Of a stretch of 64,000 bases of DNA, positions 1 through 8,808 are shown piece after piece. Each line of letters opens with the position of its first letter. Within the stretch, counting starts at the first letter, position 1. The position numbers and the translations under genes were made by a program. The notes under the pieces are model-generated. The model was not told the DNA's origin. It saw nothing but the letters and a program-made list of their open reading frames with translations, and ran no database searches. Source of the stretch: Streptomyces coeruleorubidus (GTDB lineage Bacteria > Actinomycetota > Actinomycetes > Streptomycetales > Streptomycetaceae); NCBI RefSeq assembly GCF_028885415.1, contig NZ_CP118527.1, positions 3,906,001 through 3,970,000 of the forward strand, given 5' to 3'.

Positions 1-97
1 CGCAGGGCGCCGAAGATGCCGCGGTGGGATATCGGGGCGTTGTGATGTGCTGCCGTTGTTCTGGTGCTGCGGCGTTGGTGCTGGGGCGGAGTGGGTC

Positions 98-165
98 CGC
101 AGCCCGGCGTAGCGGGGTGCCGCCTGCGCCCACCCGTGCCGCCCCAGCGGCACGACTGCCCGCAG
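98..165. repeat. Non-coding Streptomyces-type repeat, copy 1
   Basis: This 68-bp segment downstream of the first gene is nearly the same as 3838-3906. Both copies begin with CGCAGCCCGGCGT and end with the block CAGCGGCACGACTGCCCGCAG. Inside copy 1, GTGCCGC (136-142) and GCGGCAC (147-153) form a 7-bp stem with a 4-base loop. It lies just past the stop codon of the pyrophosphorylase gene, so it may help end that transcript. I recall this kind of element as dispersed through streptomycete genomes; only the two-copy relation is directly visible here. Confidence 0.7.
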
Positions 166-195
166 GCGGCGGCCGGCGGCAGCCGCGCCTAGACG

Positions 196-1278
196 CTACT
201 GGTCCGAGGAGAAGCGGACCGCTCCTGCTGGGATTTGGGCGTCGCACCAGATGCGGGCGCCGTCGCGGAGTTCGTTGTCGGGGCCGATGATCGCGCCGTC
301 GCCTATGACCGTGCCGGTGAGGACTGAGCGTTCGCCGACGCGGGCCCGGGTGCCTATGAGGGAGTCGGTGATGACCGCGCCGGGTTCGATCACGGCGCCC
401 GGGAGGATCGTGCTGCCGAAGACGCGGGCGCCCTCCGCGACGAAGGCGCCCTCGCCTACCACCGTGCCGCCGGACAGCTTCGCGTCGGCCGCGACCGTCG
501 CCGTCGGCAGGACCAGGCGGTCGCCGCAGCGGCCGGGGACCGCCGGGGACGGGGCCCGGCCCAGGACCAGGTCCGCCGAGCCCCGGACGAACGCCGCGGG
601 TGTGCCGAGGTCCAGCCAGTACGTCGAGTCGACCATGCCCTGGAGGTGCGCCCCGGCGGACAACAGGTCCGGGAAGGTCTCGCGCTCCACCGACACCGGC
701 CGGCCCAGCGGGATCGTGTCGATGACCGAGCGGCGGAAGACGTACGCCCCCGCGTTGATCTGGTCGGTGACGATCTCCTCCGGCGTCTGCGGCTTCTCCA
801 GGAACGCCAGGACCCTGCCCGTGTCGTCCGTGGGGACCAGGCCGTAGGCGCGCGGGTCCGTGACCTTGGTGAGGTGCAGGGAGACGTCCGCGCCCGTCGT
901 CTCGTGGGTGTCGACCAGGGCCCGGATGTCGAGGCCCGTCAGGATGTCGCCGTTGAAGATGAGGACCGGGTCGTCGGGGCCCGAGTGCAGCCGGGAGGCC
1001 ACGTTGCGGATGGCGCCGCCCGTGCCCAGGGGCTCCTCCTCCGTCACGTACTCCAGGTGGAGCCCCAGCGCGGACCCGTCACCGAAGTACGGCTCGAAGA
1101 CCTCGGCCAGATAGGACGTGGCCAGGACGATGTGCTCGACACCCGCCGCTCTCGCTCTCGCCAGCTGGTGCGTGAGGAAGGGCACCCCGGCCGCCGGCAC
1201 CATGGGCTTGGGCGTGTGCACCGTGAGCGGGCGCAGCCGGGTCCCCTTGCCGCCGACCAGGAGGATCGCTTCTGTCAC
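196..1278 (-). CDS. Sugar-nucleotide pyrophosphorylase (mannose-1-phosphate guanylyltransferase-like)
   Basis: A 360-residue protein starting at GTG. Residues 1 to about 235 form a nucleotidyltransferase fold with the signature GGKGTRLRPLTVHTPKPM near the N-terminus, which binds the NTP and sugar phosphate. From about residue 255 there are hexapeptide-type repeats (GGTVVGEGAFVAEGARV, GAVIEPGAVITDS) typical of a left-handed beta-helix. This two-domain layout is usual for bacterial mannose-1-phosphate guanylyl- or glucose-1-phosphate thymidylyl-/uridylyltransferases; the exact nucleotide and sugar cannot be read from sequence. It would make an activated sugar in the cytosol. The neighbouring LCP, glycosyltransferase and UDP-glucose dehydrogenase genes suggest use in a cell-envelope glycopolymer. 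Confidence 0.85.
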   Translation of the reverse strand: MTEAILLVGGKGTRLRPLTVHTPKPMVPAAGVPFLTHQLARARAAGVEHIVLATSYLAEVFEPYFGDGSALGLHLEYVTEEEPLGTGGAIRNVASRLHSGPDDPVLIFNGDILTGLDIRALVDTHETTGADVSLHLTKVTDPRAYGLVPTDDTGRVLAFLEKPQTPEEIVTDQINAGAYVFRRSVIDTIPLGRPVSVERETFPDLLSAGAHLQGMVDSTYWLDLGTPAAFVRGSADLVLGRAPSPAVPGRCGDRLVLPTATVAADAKLSGGTVVGEGAFVAEGARVFGSTILPGAVIEPGAVITDSLIGTRARVGERSVLTGTVIGDGAIIGPDNELRDGARIWCDAQIPAGAVRFSSDQ

Positions 1279-1411
1279 GTGTCGTCTCTGCTTCCTGCCA
1301 GGACCGGCCGAACTGTCTTTCGGCCGGTCAGTGTATGCAGACCGTTCCGTGGCGCCTTCGTCGGCCGTGCGGCATTCCGCCCCCTGCCCCCCGACAGCGG
1401 TGAACGTGTTC

Positions 1412-2902
1412 TCAGCGGCCCTGGTAGTGGGCCGCCTTGGAGCGGGCCGAGCCGAGCTTGCCGTAGAGCTTGCGTCCCGGGCACTCCGTCAGGAAGCCGT
1501 CCCGGTGGCCGGAGATCACGTTCAGTCGTACCTTCTTGCCTTTTCGGTAGAGATTGCTACCACCTGACGTCAGGTATGTCTTTCCCCGCGGGTTCATCCG
1601 GTACAGCCCCAGCTTCCACGCGCTGAGCCGGGCGACGGCCTTGACGGCGGCGGACGACGGCTTCGTGGCGCCGTACGACCCGAGGACGGCGATCCCCATG
1701 CTGTTGCTGTTGAAACCAAGGGTGTGCGCGCCGAGGACCGGCTTGGCCACGCCCCCGGCGCGGCCCTCGTAGATCTTTCCGCACTTGTCGATGACGAAGT
1801 TGTAGCCGATGTCCCGCCAGCCCATGCTCTTGACGTGGTAGCGGTAGATACTGCGGATGAGTGACGGGGACTGCGAGCAGCGGTAGTTGTTGCCGCTGGC
1901 GGTGTGGTGCACGAAGGCCGCCTTGACCTTCTTGGTGTACCGGAAGCCCCGCTCCCGCAGCCCCTCGTTCGCGCCCCAGCCGCGGCGTGTGACGATGCGC
2001 GGGCGCGGGCCGACGTAGGGCCTCGCCCGCTGCCGCTCCGTCAGCTCACCGGTGTTGAGGGCGAGGTACTCCTGCTCGGTCTGCGCGCGGTTCAGTGCCG
2101 GGATCTCGGTGGCGCCGAGGGGGGCCAGGTCGGCATTGACGGCGGAGGCCTCGGTGGCGGCGGAGGTCTCGGCGGCGAGGCCGGCGGTACGGGGGCCGTC
2201 CGCGTAGGCGCCGGGCGGCGGGGCGTCCTCGCCCGGGTCGACGAGTTCGAGGCGGAGGCCGGAGGGGAGCGGGAACGCGGCGGGCAGATTGCGGGCGCCC
2301 GCGCCGTGGTGCGCGGAGTCGGCTTCCGCGCTCTCGGGTTCGGAGCGGACCCGGAGTTCCACGCCGTCGGAGTCCCCCACCCACAGCGGTGCCGTGGCGC
2401 CGCGTACGCGGCCCGCGGTGCTCTCGGGGGTGCCCCGGTCGGCCGCGTGGTCGGCGTTGTGCGTCTCGACGTCCTGCCAGCCCGACCAGGTGCCGGTGCC
2501 GGCGGCACGGGTGCGGACCTGGACGCGGCCGTGCAGTTCGGCTTCGGGGTCGTCCCAGACGATGCCGACGAGGGAGAAGTGTCGTACGGCACGGCGGGTC
2601 AGGCCCTGTTCGGGAGTGCCGGGGCCGGTGGGGGTGGCGCGGTTGCGGGTGAGGGGTTCGAGGGGGAGGGACTGGGTGCTGCCGGGGGCGTACGGTTCGG
2701 CCGCGCGCCGGTCGGCCATGGTCGTCTCCGGGGTCCCCGCGTGGGGCGCGGGTCTCGCGGTCGTGGCCGCTTCCGTGGTCGGTACCGGTCTCGCCGTCGT
2801 CACCGCGACGGCGGGCGGAGTGAGGGGGAGGGCCAGAGCGGCCGCACAGGTGACACCGATCGAAGAAGCAAGAAATCCATGCATGCCCCTGATCTTGGAC
2901 AT
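1412..2902 (-). CDS. Secreted peptidoglycan recognition protein / N-acetylmuramoyl-L-alanine amidase
   Basis: A 496-residue protein. ATG at 2902 (MSKIRGMHG) is chosen because it is followed by a signal peptide with a hydrophobic stretch rich in Ala and Leu. A long Ala/Thr/Pro-rich central region follows, then an Amidase_2/PGRP domain from about residue 305. Likely zinc ligands are visible: FVHHTAS, the GHRD histidine and TECPG cysteine. The family cleaves the lactyl amide bond between MurNAc and L-Ala in peptidoglycan outside the cell. The open frame continues upstream to 3973 without a plausible start signal; that extension is read as spurious. It is divergent from the TIGR03089 gene and next to the LCP cluster, which fits a wall-remodelling role. 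Confidence 0.88.
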   Translation of the reverse strand: MSKIRGMHGFLASSIGVTCAAALALPLTPPAVAVTTARPVPTTEAATTARPAPHAGTPETTMADRRAAEPYAPGSTQSLPLEPLTRNRATPTGPGTPEQGLTRRAVRHFSLVGIVWDDPEAELHGRVQVRTRAAGTGTWSGWQDVETHNADHAADRGTPESTAGRVRGATAPLWVGDSDGVELRVRSEPESAEADSAHHGAGARNLPAAFPLPSGLRLELVDPGEDAPPPGAYADGPRTAGLAAETSAATEASAVNADLAPLGATEIPALNRAQTEQEYLALNTGELTERQRARPYVGPRPRIVTRRGWGANEGLRERGFRYTKKVKAAFVHHTASGNNYRCSQSPSLIRSIYRYHVKSMGWRDIGYNFVIDKCGKIYEGRAGGVAKPVLGAHTLGFNSNSMGIAVLGSYGATKPSSAAVKAVARLSAWKLGLYRMNPRGKTYLTSGGSNLYRKGKKVRLNVISGHRDGFLTECPGRKLYGKLGSARSKAAHYQGR

Positions 2903-3034
2903 AGTCGTATAACTCTGTCTATTTGGGAGTTGACGGGCCGTCGGTCGGAGTTCGGCCGAACCGGTGGCGGATTCATGGCGGGGCGGTGGCCTGGCCGTTG
3001 GGTGGAGGCTTGGGTGCCGCGTACGCTTGCGCGG

Positions 3035-3790
3035 GTGAACGCCACCGATCGCACCCCTGCCGACCTGCTGAATTCCGCGCTCGCCGCGGATCCAGGACGT
3101 CCCCTGGTGACCTTCTACGACGACGCCACGGGCGAACGTGTCGAACTGTCCGTGGCCACCTTCGCCAATTGGGTGGCCAAGACCGCCAACCTCCTCCAGG
3201 ACGAGCTGTCCGTCGAGCCCGGGGACCGGGTGGCGTTGTTGCTGCCCGCGCACTGGCAGACGGCCGTGTGGCTGCTGGCGTGTTCGTCGGTGGGAGTCGT
3301 CGCGGACGTTGCCGGGGATGCGCGGGCGGCCGATGTCGTGGTGAGCGGGCCGGACGAGCTGGAGGCGGCGCGGGCCTGTTCCGGGGCGCGGGTCGCGATG
3401 GCGCTGCGGCCGCTCGGGGGGCGGTTTCCGCAGGTGCCCGAGGGGTTTGTCGACTACGCGGTGGAGGTGCCGGGGCAGGGGGACCGGTTCGTGCCGTATG
3501 CGCCGGTGGATCCGGAGGGGCCTGCGCTGATCGTGGCGGGGCGGGAGTTCAGTGGGGCGGAGGTTGTCGAGCGGGCTCGGGCGGAGGCGACGGGGCTGGG
3601 GTTGACCGGGCCTGGGTCGCGGATTTTGTCGGGGTTGCCGTATGACACGTGGGAGGGGTTGAACGCGGGGTTGTACGGGCCGTTGGCCACGGGGGGTTCT
3701 GTGGTGTTGTGCCGGCATCTGGAGCGGGCGGGGGACGGGGTGCTGGACCAGCGGGTGGAGAGTGAGCGGGTTACGGCCATTGCCCGGTAA
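3035..3790 (+). CDS. TIGR03089 family protein
   Basis: A 251-residue protein starting at GTG 3035 (VNATDRTPADLLNSALA). It matches what I recall of the actinobacterial TIGR03089 family, which resembles the N-terminal part of AMP-dependent synthetases (DRVALLLPAHWQTAVWLLAC) but is much shorter and lacks the ATP-binding and C-terminal lid regions. It is therefore unlikely to be a complete acyl-adenylating enzyme; its function is not known to me. The in-frame open frame reaches back to 1904 but runs antisense through the amidase gene, so the start after the divergent promoter gap is preferred. The LCP gene downstream is in the same direction. Confidence 0.75.
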   Translation: MNATDRTPADLLNSALAADPGRPLVTFYDDATGERVELSVATFANWVAKTANLLQDELSVEPGDRVALLLPAHWQTAVWLLACSSVGVVADVAGDARAADVVVSGPDELEAARACSGARVAMALRPLGGRFPQVPEGFVDYAVEVPGQGDRFVPYAPVDPEGPALIVAGREFSGAEVVERARAEATGLGLTGPGSRILSGLPYDTWEGLNAGLYGPLATGGSVVLCRHLERAGDGVLDQRVESERVTAIAR

Positions 3791-3837
3791 GGCCGGCTTG
3801 TCAGGTGCCCGGCATGGGGGCTGAGGGCGGGGCGTTG

Positions 3838-3906
3838 CGCAGCCCGGCGTGACGGGGTGCCGCTTCTTCGGGACGGGCGCCGCCCCAGCGGCACGACTGC
3901 CCGCAG
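3838..3906. repeat. Non-coding Streptomyces-type repeat, copy 2
   Basis: Second copy of the element at 98-165. It shares the start CGCAGCCCGGCGT, the block GGGGTGCCGC and the final CAGCGGCACGACTGCCCGCAG; the middle differs. Its stem, GCGCCGC with GCGGCAC, carries one mismatch. It follows the stop codon of the TIGR03089 gene. The rest of the gap up to 4044 is C-rich low-complexity sequence without a recognisable gene. Confidence 0.7.
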
Positions 3907-4044
3907 CCAGGGCGGCCACCAGCGCCCGCAGCCAGGCCCCCCCCCGTTCGGCCCATCCCCACCCCACCCCCACCCCTCATCCACGCCAAAGTCGTAAGAG
4001 CAGTGCGCGCGCACGTTCGTACGTCGTGAGGGGTGGTCTGTGTC

Positions 4045-5265
4045 GTGGGCGACACCGGGAGGCTTGGGCCGGGGGCGGGAGCCTCGGCCAGTGGGCCGGG
4101 GCTGGTGCGGCGGCGTCGGCGGCGGTGGGTGCGGATCGGGGCGTTCGGGGTCGCCGGTGTCGTCGTCGCGGCCGGCGGGGCCGGATGGGCCGTGTACGCG
4201 AAGCTCAGCGGGAACATCACGCCCGACGAGGCCGCCGCCGCCGAGCTCGCCCGGTACGAGAAGGAACGGCCCACCTCGCTGGTCAAGGGCGCGCGGAACA
4301 TCCTGCTGATCGGGTCGGACTCGCGCGAGGGGGACGACAACGCGCGCTACGGGCGTGACTCCGGCACCGAGCGGTCGGACACCACGATCCTGCTGCACCT
4401 GTCCGCGGGCCGGGGCAGCGCCACCGCCGTCTCCCTGCCCCGGGACCTGATGGTGGACCTGCCGGGCTGCCGGCGCCCGGACGGCTCGCGCAGCGCGCCG
4501 CGGTTCGCCGCGTTCAACCAGGCCTTCCAGGTGGGCGGTTCGGCCTGCACCATCCGGACCGTCGAGAAGCTCACCGACATCCGCGTCGATCATCACGTCG
4601 TCGTCGACTTCCACGGCTTCAAGGAGATGGTCGACGCGGTCGACGGCGTTCAGGTGTGCCTGCGGGAGCCGATCGACGACCGGGCCGCCAAGCTGCGGCT
4701 CCCCGCCGGACGCGTGACCCTCGACGGCGAGCAGGCGCTCGGCTACGTCCGCGCCCGCAAGACGCTCGGCGACGGCAGTGACACGGAGCGCATGGAGCGG
4801 CAGCAACGATTCCTCGGGGCACTCGTCAACAAGGTGCGCAGCAATGACGTCCTGCTGAATCCGGCGAAGCTGTATCCCGTGCTGGACGCCGCCACGTCAT
4901 CTCTCACAACCGACCCGGATCTGGCCAGCCTTCGCGGTTTGTACGAACTCGTGCGCGGGCTGCGCAACATCCCCATGGAACATGTGCAATTCCTGACCGT
5001 TCCACGAGAGTCGTACGCGCACGACGCCAATCGCGACCAACTCGTGGAGCCCGAGGCGGAGAGCCTGTTCGAACGGTTGCGTACGGACACACCCGTGCTG
5101 GTGGCCCGGGACGTTCCGCACGGTTCCGCCCCGCTGAGGCCTACCGATTCGCATGACGGGTCGTACGGGGATTCGTATCCGGGGCCGTTCACGAAGCCCG
5201 TCGTCACCGTTTCTCCTCCACCGACGTTCCGGGGGAACACGGCAGCCGAGGACACCTGTGAGTAA
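4045..5265 (+). CDS. LCP family glycopolymer ligase 1
   Basis: About 406 residues. GTG 4045 (VGDTGRLG) is preferred because a GAGGGG stretch lies about 11 nt upstream; GTG 4033 is an in-frame alternative. A basic N-terminus (RRRRRRW) precedes one transmembrane helix, then an extracellular LytR-CpsA-Psr domain with the blocks ILLIGSDSRE, SDTTILLHLSAG, VSLPRDLMVDLP and GYVRARK. These contain conserved Arg and Asp residues used to bind the polyprenyl-pyrophosphate substrate. The family transfers glycopolymers from lipid carriers to peptidoglycan. It lacks the C-terminal LytR_C domain seen in five of its neighbours. It is the first of seven LCP genes here. Confidence 0.9.
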   Translation: MGDTGRLGPGAGASASGPGLVRRRRRRWVRIGAFGVAGVVVAAGGAGWAVYAKLSGNITPDEAAAAELARYEKERPTSLVKGARNILLIGSDSREGDDNARYGRDSGTERSDTTILLHLSAGRGSATAVSLPRDLMVDLPGCRRPDGSRSAPRFAAFNQAFQVGGSACTIRTVEKLTDIRVDHHVVVDFHGFKEMVDAVDGVQVCLREPIDDRAAKLRLPAGRVTLDGEQALGYVRARKTLGDGSDTERMERQQRFLGALVNKVRSNDVLLNPAKLYPVLDAATSSLTTDPDLASLRGLYELVRGLRNIPMEHVQFLTVPRESYAHDANRDQLVEPEAESLFERLRTDTPVLVARDVPHGSAPLRPTDSHDGSYGDSYPGPFTKPVVTVSPPPTFRGNTAAEDTCE

Positions 5266-5319
5266 AGCGGGCGCCAAGGTAACTCCAAGGCAATGAACTC
5301 TTCACCTGGGAAATGGGCG

Positions 5320-5400
5320 AATTGCCCAGGTGTAGGGACGTGGAATTTGTCACCGTCGTCGTTCGGCACTGAACTGGGCGGTTAGTGTGAGCGACCCGGT
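5320..5400 (+). promoter_or_regulatory. Conserved upstream region of LCP gene A
   Basis: This stretch is repeated upstream of the paralogue at about 10442-10522. Shared blocks in order are ATTGCCCA, a GGACGT-GAATTTGTCA block, AACTGGGCGG and TAGTGTGAGCGA. The conservation outside coding sequence suggests promoter or operator function. TAGTGT (5383-5388) could be a -10 box, but no -35 is conserved at the right distance, so the promoter itself is not resolved. Confidence 0.5.
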
Positions 5401-5505
5401 GCGCCCGGCCCTGAGGACGGTCCTGAGGTCGCGCACTGTGTGACCGAGACCGAGCGCCTTGGAGGGGGAAGGCGCCGCGTGCCCCGACGGAGGAAACAGG
5501 CAACC

Positions 5506-7248
5506 GTGGACGCGCAAGGCCGTGGGCGGGCGGACGATATCGATCCCGCAGACCAGTGGGTACTCAATCCGAACACCGGCGAATACGAACTGCGACTGCC
5601 CGCTTCCCCACCGCAGTCGGGCGTCCCCGGCCCCCGCAGGCCACCAGCCCCCGAAGCGGGCCCGTCGGGGCGCGGCCGTACGGGGACGTCCGGCAGGCCG
5701 CGGCCCGAGACTCCGGGCCGTGCGGTGCCGCCGCCGCGCAGGCGCCGGGGGGCGCCGGAGGAGCCGCTGCCGGGGCGGCGCGGGCGGCGGCCCGCCAAGA
5801 AGGCCGCGAGGGGGAAGAAGGCCCTGCTGTGGACCGGCGGCGCGATGGCGTTCGTGCTGGTCGCCGGGGCGGGCGCCGCGTACTTCTACATCGAGCACCT
5901 GAACGGCAACATCGCGTCCGTCTCCGACGACGGCGCGAGCACCGGTGGCTTCCAGAAGGACAAGGCGATCAACATCCTGTTGATCGGCACCGACAAGCGC
6001 ACCGGCGCGGGCAACGACAAGTACGGCGACGCGGGCAGCGTCGGCCACGCCGACACCACGATCCTGCTGCACGTCTCCAAGGACCGTTCGAACGCGACCG
6101 CGCTGAGCATCCCGCGTGACCTGATCGTCGACGTGCCGGACTGCCCGACCACGCAGGAGGACGGGTCGCAGAAGATCATCCCGGGCACGCGGCAGGCCCG
6201 TTTCAACACCAGCCTCGGCCAGGACGGCCGTACCCCCAGCTGCACGATGCGGACCGTGACCGAGCTGACCGGGGTCAAGCCGGACAACTTCATGGTCGCC
6301 GACTTCAACGCCGTCAAGACGCTGACCAGCGCGGTCGGCGGGGTCGAGGTCTGTCTGGGCAAGGACATCGACGACCCGGACTCCAAGCTGAAGCTGTCGA
6401 AGGGCACGCACACGATCGAGGGCGAGCAGGCGCTGGCCTTCGTGCGCACCCGGCACTCCGTCGGCTTCGGCGGTGACCTGAGCCGGATCGGACTCCAGCA
6501 GCAGTTCCTGAGCGCGCTGATGCGCAAGCTGAAGTCCAACGACACACTCAGCAGCCCCTCGAAGATGCTCGATCTGGCCGAGGCGGGCACCAAGGCCCTG
6601 ACCGTCGACTCGCAGCTGGACAGCATCGGCAAGCTCAAGGACCTCGGTCTGGAGCTGGGCAAGCTCAACACCAAGAACCTGACGTTCACCACGACCCCGG
6701 TGATCGACAACCCGGCGGAGAAGGTCAAGACCACGGTCGTGCTGAACGAGTCGACGGCCCCGCAGGTCTTCGACATGATCAAGAACGACGTCTCCTTCAC
6801 CGCGGTCAAGGAAAAGAAGAAGAAGGAGGCGGCCGCGGTGGCCGCCCGCCTGAAGGGCAGCAAGGCCCCGGCCTCCGAGGTCCGGGTGCGGATCCTCAAC
6901 GGCGGTGCCGTCGCCGGCAGCGCCCAGGAGACGCTCAGCTGGCTCCAGGTCGAGGAGGGCGTGACCAAGTCGGAGAACGGCGGGAACGCGCCCGCCGAGC
7001 TGGCGAAGACCACGCTGGAGTACGCCCCCGACCAGGCCGACCAGGCCCGCCGCCTCGCCGACATCATGGGCCTGCCCGGGTCGGCGATGAAGCCGGGCGA
7101 GAGCGTGGAGAACGCCCAGGGGCTGCCCGCGATGACGCTGACCCTCGGCAAGGACTTCGAGGGCGCGGGCACCTCCCTCACCGCTCCGTCGAAGGCGCCG
7201 GAGGGTGTCCAGAAGTCCACGGCGGACAAGGTCGAGTGCGCCGAGTGA
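5506..7248 (+). CDS. LCP family glycopolymer ligase 2 (copy A) with LytR_C domain
   Basis: A 580-residue protein. GTG 5506 (VDAQGRGRADDID) is chosen over GTG 5440 because ACGGAGGAAAC lies just upstream and the same RBS-start arrangement is kept in the paralogue at 10601. A Pro/Arg-rich cytoplasmic region of about 105 residues precedes one membrane helix, then the LCP domain (INILLIGTDKRTG, HADTTILLHVSKD, SIPRDLIVDVP, AFVRTRHS) and a C-terminal LytR_C-type domain (VRVRILNGGAVAGS). Role: attachment of envelope glycopolymers to peptidoglycan. It is one half of a duplicated two-gene unit. Confidence 0.92.
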   Translation: MDAQGRGRADDIDPADQWVLNPNTGEYELRLPASPPQSGVPGPRRPPAPEAGPSGRGRTGTSGRPRPETPGRAVPPPRRRRGAPEEPLPGRRGRRPAKKAARGKKALLWTGGAMAFVLVAGAGAAYFYIEHLNGNIASVSDDGASTGGFQKDKAINILLIGTDKRTGAGNDKYGDAGSVGHADTTILLHVSKDRSNATALSIPRDLIVDVPDCPTTQEDGSQKIIPGTRQARFNTSLGQDGRTPSCTMRTVTELTGVKPDNFMVADFNAVKTLTSAVGGVEVCLGKDIDDPDSKLKLSKGTHTIEGEQALAFVRTRHSVGFGGDLSRIGLQQQFLSALMRKLKSNDTLSSPSKMLDLAEAGTKALTVDSQLDSIGKLKDLGLELGKLNTKNLTFTTTPVIDNPAEKVKTTVVLNESTAPQVFDMIKNDVSFTAVKEKKKKEAAAVAARLKGSKAPASEVRVRILNGGAVAGSAQETLSWLQVEEGVTKSENGGNAPAELAKTTLEYAPDQADQARRLADIMGLPGSAMKPGESVENAQGLPAMTLTLGKDFEGAGTSLTAPSKAPEGVQKSTADKVECAE

Positions 7249-7255
7249 CCTGACG

Positions 7256-7291
7256 GGCCTGCCGTACGTCTCACAGGGCGTACGGCAGGCC
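7256..7291 (+). terminator. Hairpin terminator after LCP copy A
   Basis: A perfect 13-bp stem, GGCCTGCCGTACG (7256-7268) with CGTACGGCAGGCC (7279-7291), and a 10-base loop start 7 nt after the stop codon. There is no U tract, as usual in streptomycetes. A related hairpin follows the paralogue at 12376-12417. Confidence 0.85.
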
Positions 7292-7331
7292 TTGTCCGGT
7301 GACACGGGGGGGGGTGCCTCTATGTCCTTCG

Positions 7332-8534
7332 TCAAGCGAGGCGTGGGGTTCTGGGTTCGTAGAAGGTGCCGTCGCGGAGCATCGCGAACAGCACGTTAAT
7401 CCGTTGCCGGGCGAGCCGGAGGAGGGCCTGTGTGTGGGTCTTTCCTCTGGTCCGGCACTTGTCGTAGTAGGTGCGGGAGGCGGGATCGTGCAGGGCGGCG
7501 AACGCGGACAGGAACATCGCCCGTTTGAGCTGCCGGTTGCCGCCCCGTGGGGCGTGCTCGCCGTGGATCGAGGTGCCCGACGACTTCGTGGTCGGGGCGA
7601 GGCCGGCGTAGGAGGCCAGGTGCGCGGCGGTGGGAAAGCTGGTGCCGTCGCCGACGGTGACCAGCAGCGTGGCGGCGGTCCTGACGCCGACGCCGGGCAG
7701 CGACGTCAGGACCTTTGAAAGAGGGTGGTCCTCCAGCAGGGCTGCGATCTGGGCTTCCGTCGCCCGTCGCTGTTCATGGACGGCGCTGAGCGAGCGGGCC
7801 AGCGACGGGATCACGATGTCGAGCGTGCCGGTGCCCGGAACGACGACGGTCTGCTCGTCGAGGGCCTCGAAGATGTCGTCGATCAGCCGCTTCGCCATCC
7901 GGGGAGCCTTGGGCCGGATCACCTCAACGAGCCTGCGGCGGCCGGCTTTTCGCAGCGCGGCCGGAGATCCGTAGCGTTCCAGCAGCCAGGTGACGGCCTG
8001 ATGGTCGAGCCGGGGGCCGAGGACGCGCTCCAGGCTGGGGTGGAACTGGGTGAGCAGGCCGCGGATGCGGTTGCTGGTGCGGGTGGCCTCAGCCGCGAGG
8101 TCCTGGTCGAAGCCGACCAGAACTGTCAGCTCGGCGGTGATCTCGTCGCTGACCTCCAGCGAGCGCAGGGTGTGTGGCATCGTGCGGGCCGCGTCGGCGA
8201 TGACCGCGGCGTCCTTCGCGTCGGTCTTCGCCTCGCCGGGGTAGAGATCGGCTATCCGGCGCATGGCGAGTCCGGGCAGGTAGGCGACCTTGCAGCCCGC
8301 GTCGCGGGCGACCGTCAGGGGCAGGGCGCCGATCGAGGCGGGCTGGTCCACGATCACCAGGACGGTGCCGAACTTGGTCTTCAGCTTGGTGAAGACGTCC
8401 CGCAACTTCGGTTCGGTATTGGGCAGCTGCTTGTCGAAGACCTTCTTGCCGGTCGGGGTGAGGCCGTGCCCGTGGTGGGCGCTCTTGCCGACGTCCAGGC
8501 CGAGGAAGACGCCTATCTCGTCGCTGTCGTTCAA
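7332..8534 (-). CDS. IS110 family transposase (DEDD recombinase)
   Basis: A 400-residue protein. TTG 8534 (LNDSDEIGVFLGLDVGKS) is preferred because GGGAGGA lies just upstream and the length is then normal for the family; the open frame extends to 8666. The N-terminal RuvC-like domain shows the acidic residues in GLDVGKS (about residue 14), VIVDQPAS (about 62) and KTDAKDA (about 104-107). The C-terminal Transposase_20 part shows LPGVGVRTAATLL and the Ser-containing SYAGLAPTTKSSGTS. These features define IS110 transposases, which recombine DNA under guidance of an RNA from their own non-coding end. The frame is intact, so the element may be active. Confidence 0.93.
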   Translation of the reverse strand: MNDSDEIGVFLGLDVGKSAHHGHGLTPTGKKVFDKQLPNTEPKLRDVFTKLKTKFGTVLVIVDQPASIGALPLTVARDAGCKVAYLPGLAMRRIADLYPGEAKTDAKDAAVIADAARTMPHTLRSLEVSDEITAELTVLVGFDQDLAAEATRTSNRIRGLLTQFHPSLERVLGPRLDHQAVTWLLERYGSPAALRKAGRRRLVEVIRPKAPRMAKRLIDDIFEALDEQTVVVPGTGTLDIVIPSLARSLSAVHEQRRATEAQIAALLEDHPLSKVLTSLPGVGVRTAATLLVTVGDGTSFPTAAHLASYAGLAPTTKSSGTSIHGEHAPRGGNRQLKRAMFLSAFAALHDPASRTYYDKCRTRGKTHTQALLRLARQRINVLFAMLRDGTFYEPRTPRLA

Positions 8535-8539
8535 GCCGT

Positions 8540-8790
8540 CCTCCCGAACGGGTTGGTGCGGTACTGGCCCGGGCGTTGGCGTCGTGCGCGCATCCACGTT
8601 ATGCAGACCTGCCGCCTGCGAAGGGCCGGGCATTGCGCCCGGCCGGGCGGTAGTCGGACCTCTCATCAGCGTCTCCCACGGCGCCTCTCGGGCCCGGTGG
8701 CACCACCCCCCAGGTCATCCGTTCGACAGGGGGGACCAGCCATACCGGGCCCGGAGGCCAGTGGCCCTCTTGCAGGACCGCGAAGAACAT
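8540..8790 (-). ncRNA. Candidate IS110 bridge RNA region
   Basis: This roughly 250-nt non-coding stretch lies upstream of the transposase on its strand, where IS110-group elements encode their bridge RNA. It holds an 8-bp stem, GGCCGGGC (8624-8631) with GCCCGGCC (8637-8644). A larger stem pairs GGGCCCGGT (8690-8698) with ACCGGGCCC (8744-8752), and inside it CCCCCC (8706-8711) pairs with GGGGGG (8729-8734) around a 17-nt loop. Stems with internal loops are the expected architecture. Exact ends and guide segments cannot be set by eye. Confidence 0.4.
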
Positions 8791-8808
8791 AACGGGGGGA
8801 AAGAGCAG

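Larger units (their letters stand above)
7315..8793 (-). mobile_element. IS110-family insertion sequence (ends approximate)
   Basis: The element carries one transposase gene and a long non-coding segment upstream of it, as expected for the IS110 group. The ends are inferred by comparison with the uninterrupted A'-B' junction at 12359-12449. Left of the element is a run of nine G (7306-7314) and right of it a run of six G (8794-8799), which may be the split target. No clear terminal inverted repeats or target duplication are visible, which also fits IS110. It separates LCP copy A from copy B. Confidence 0.6.
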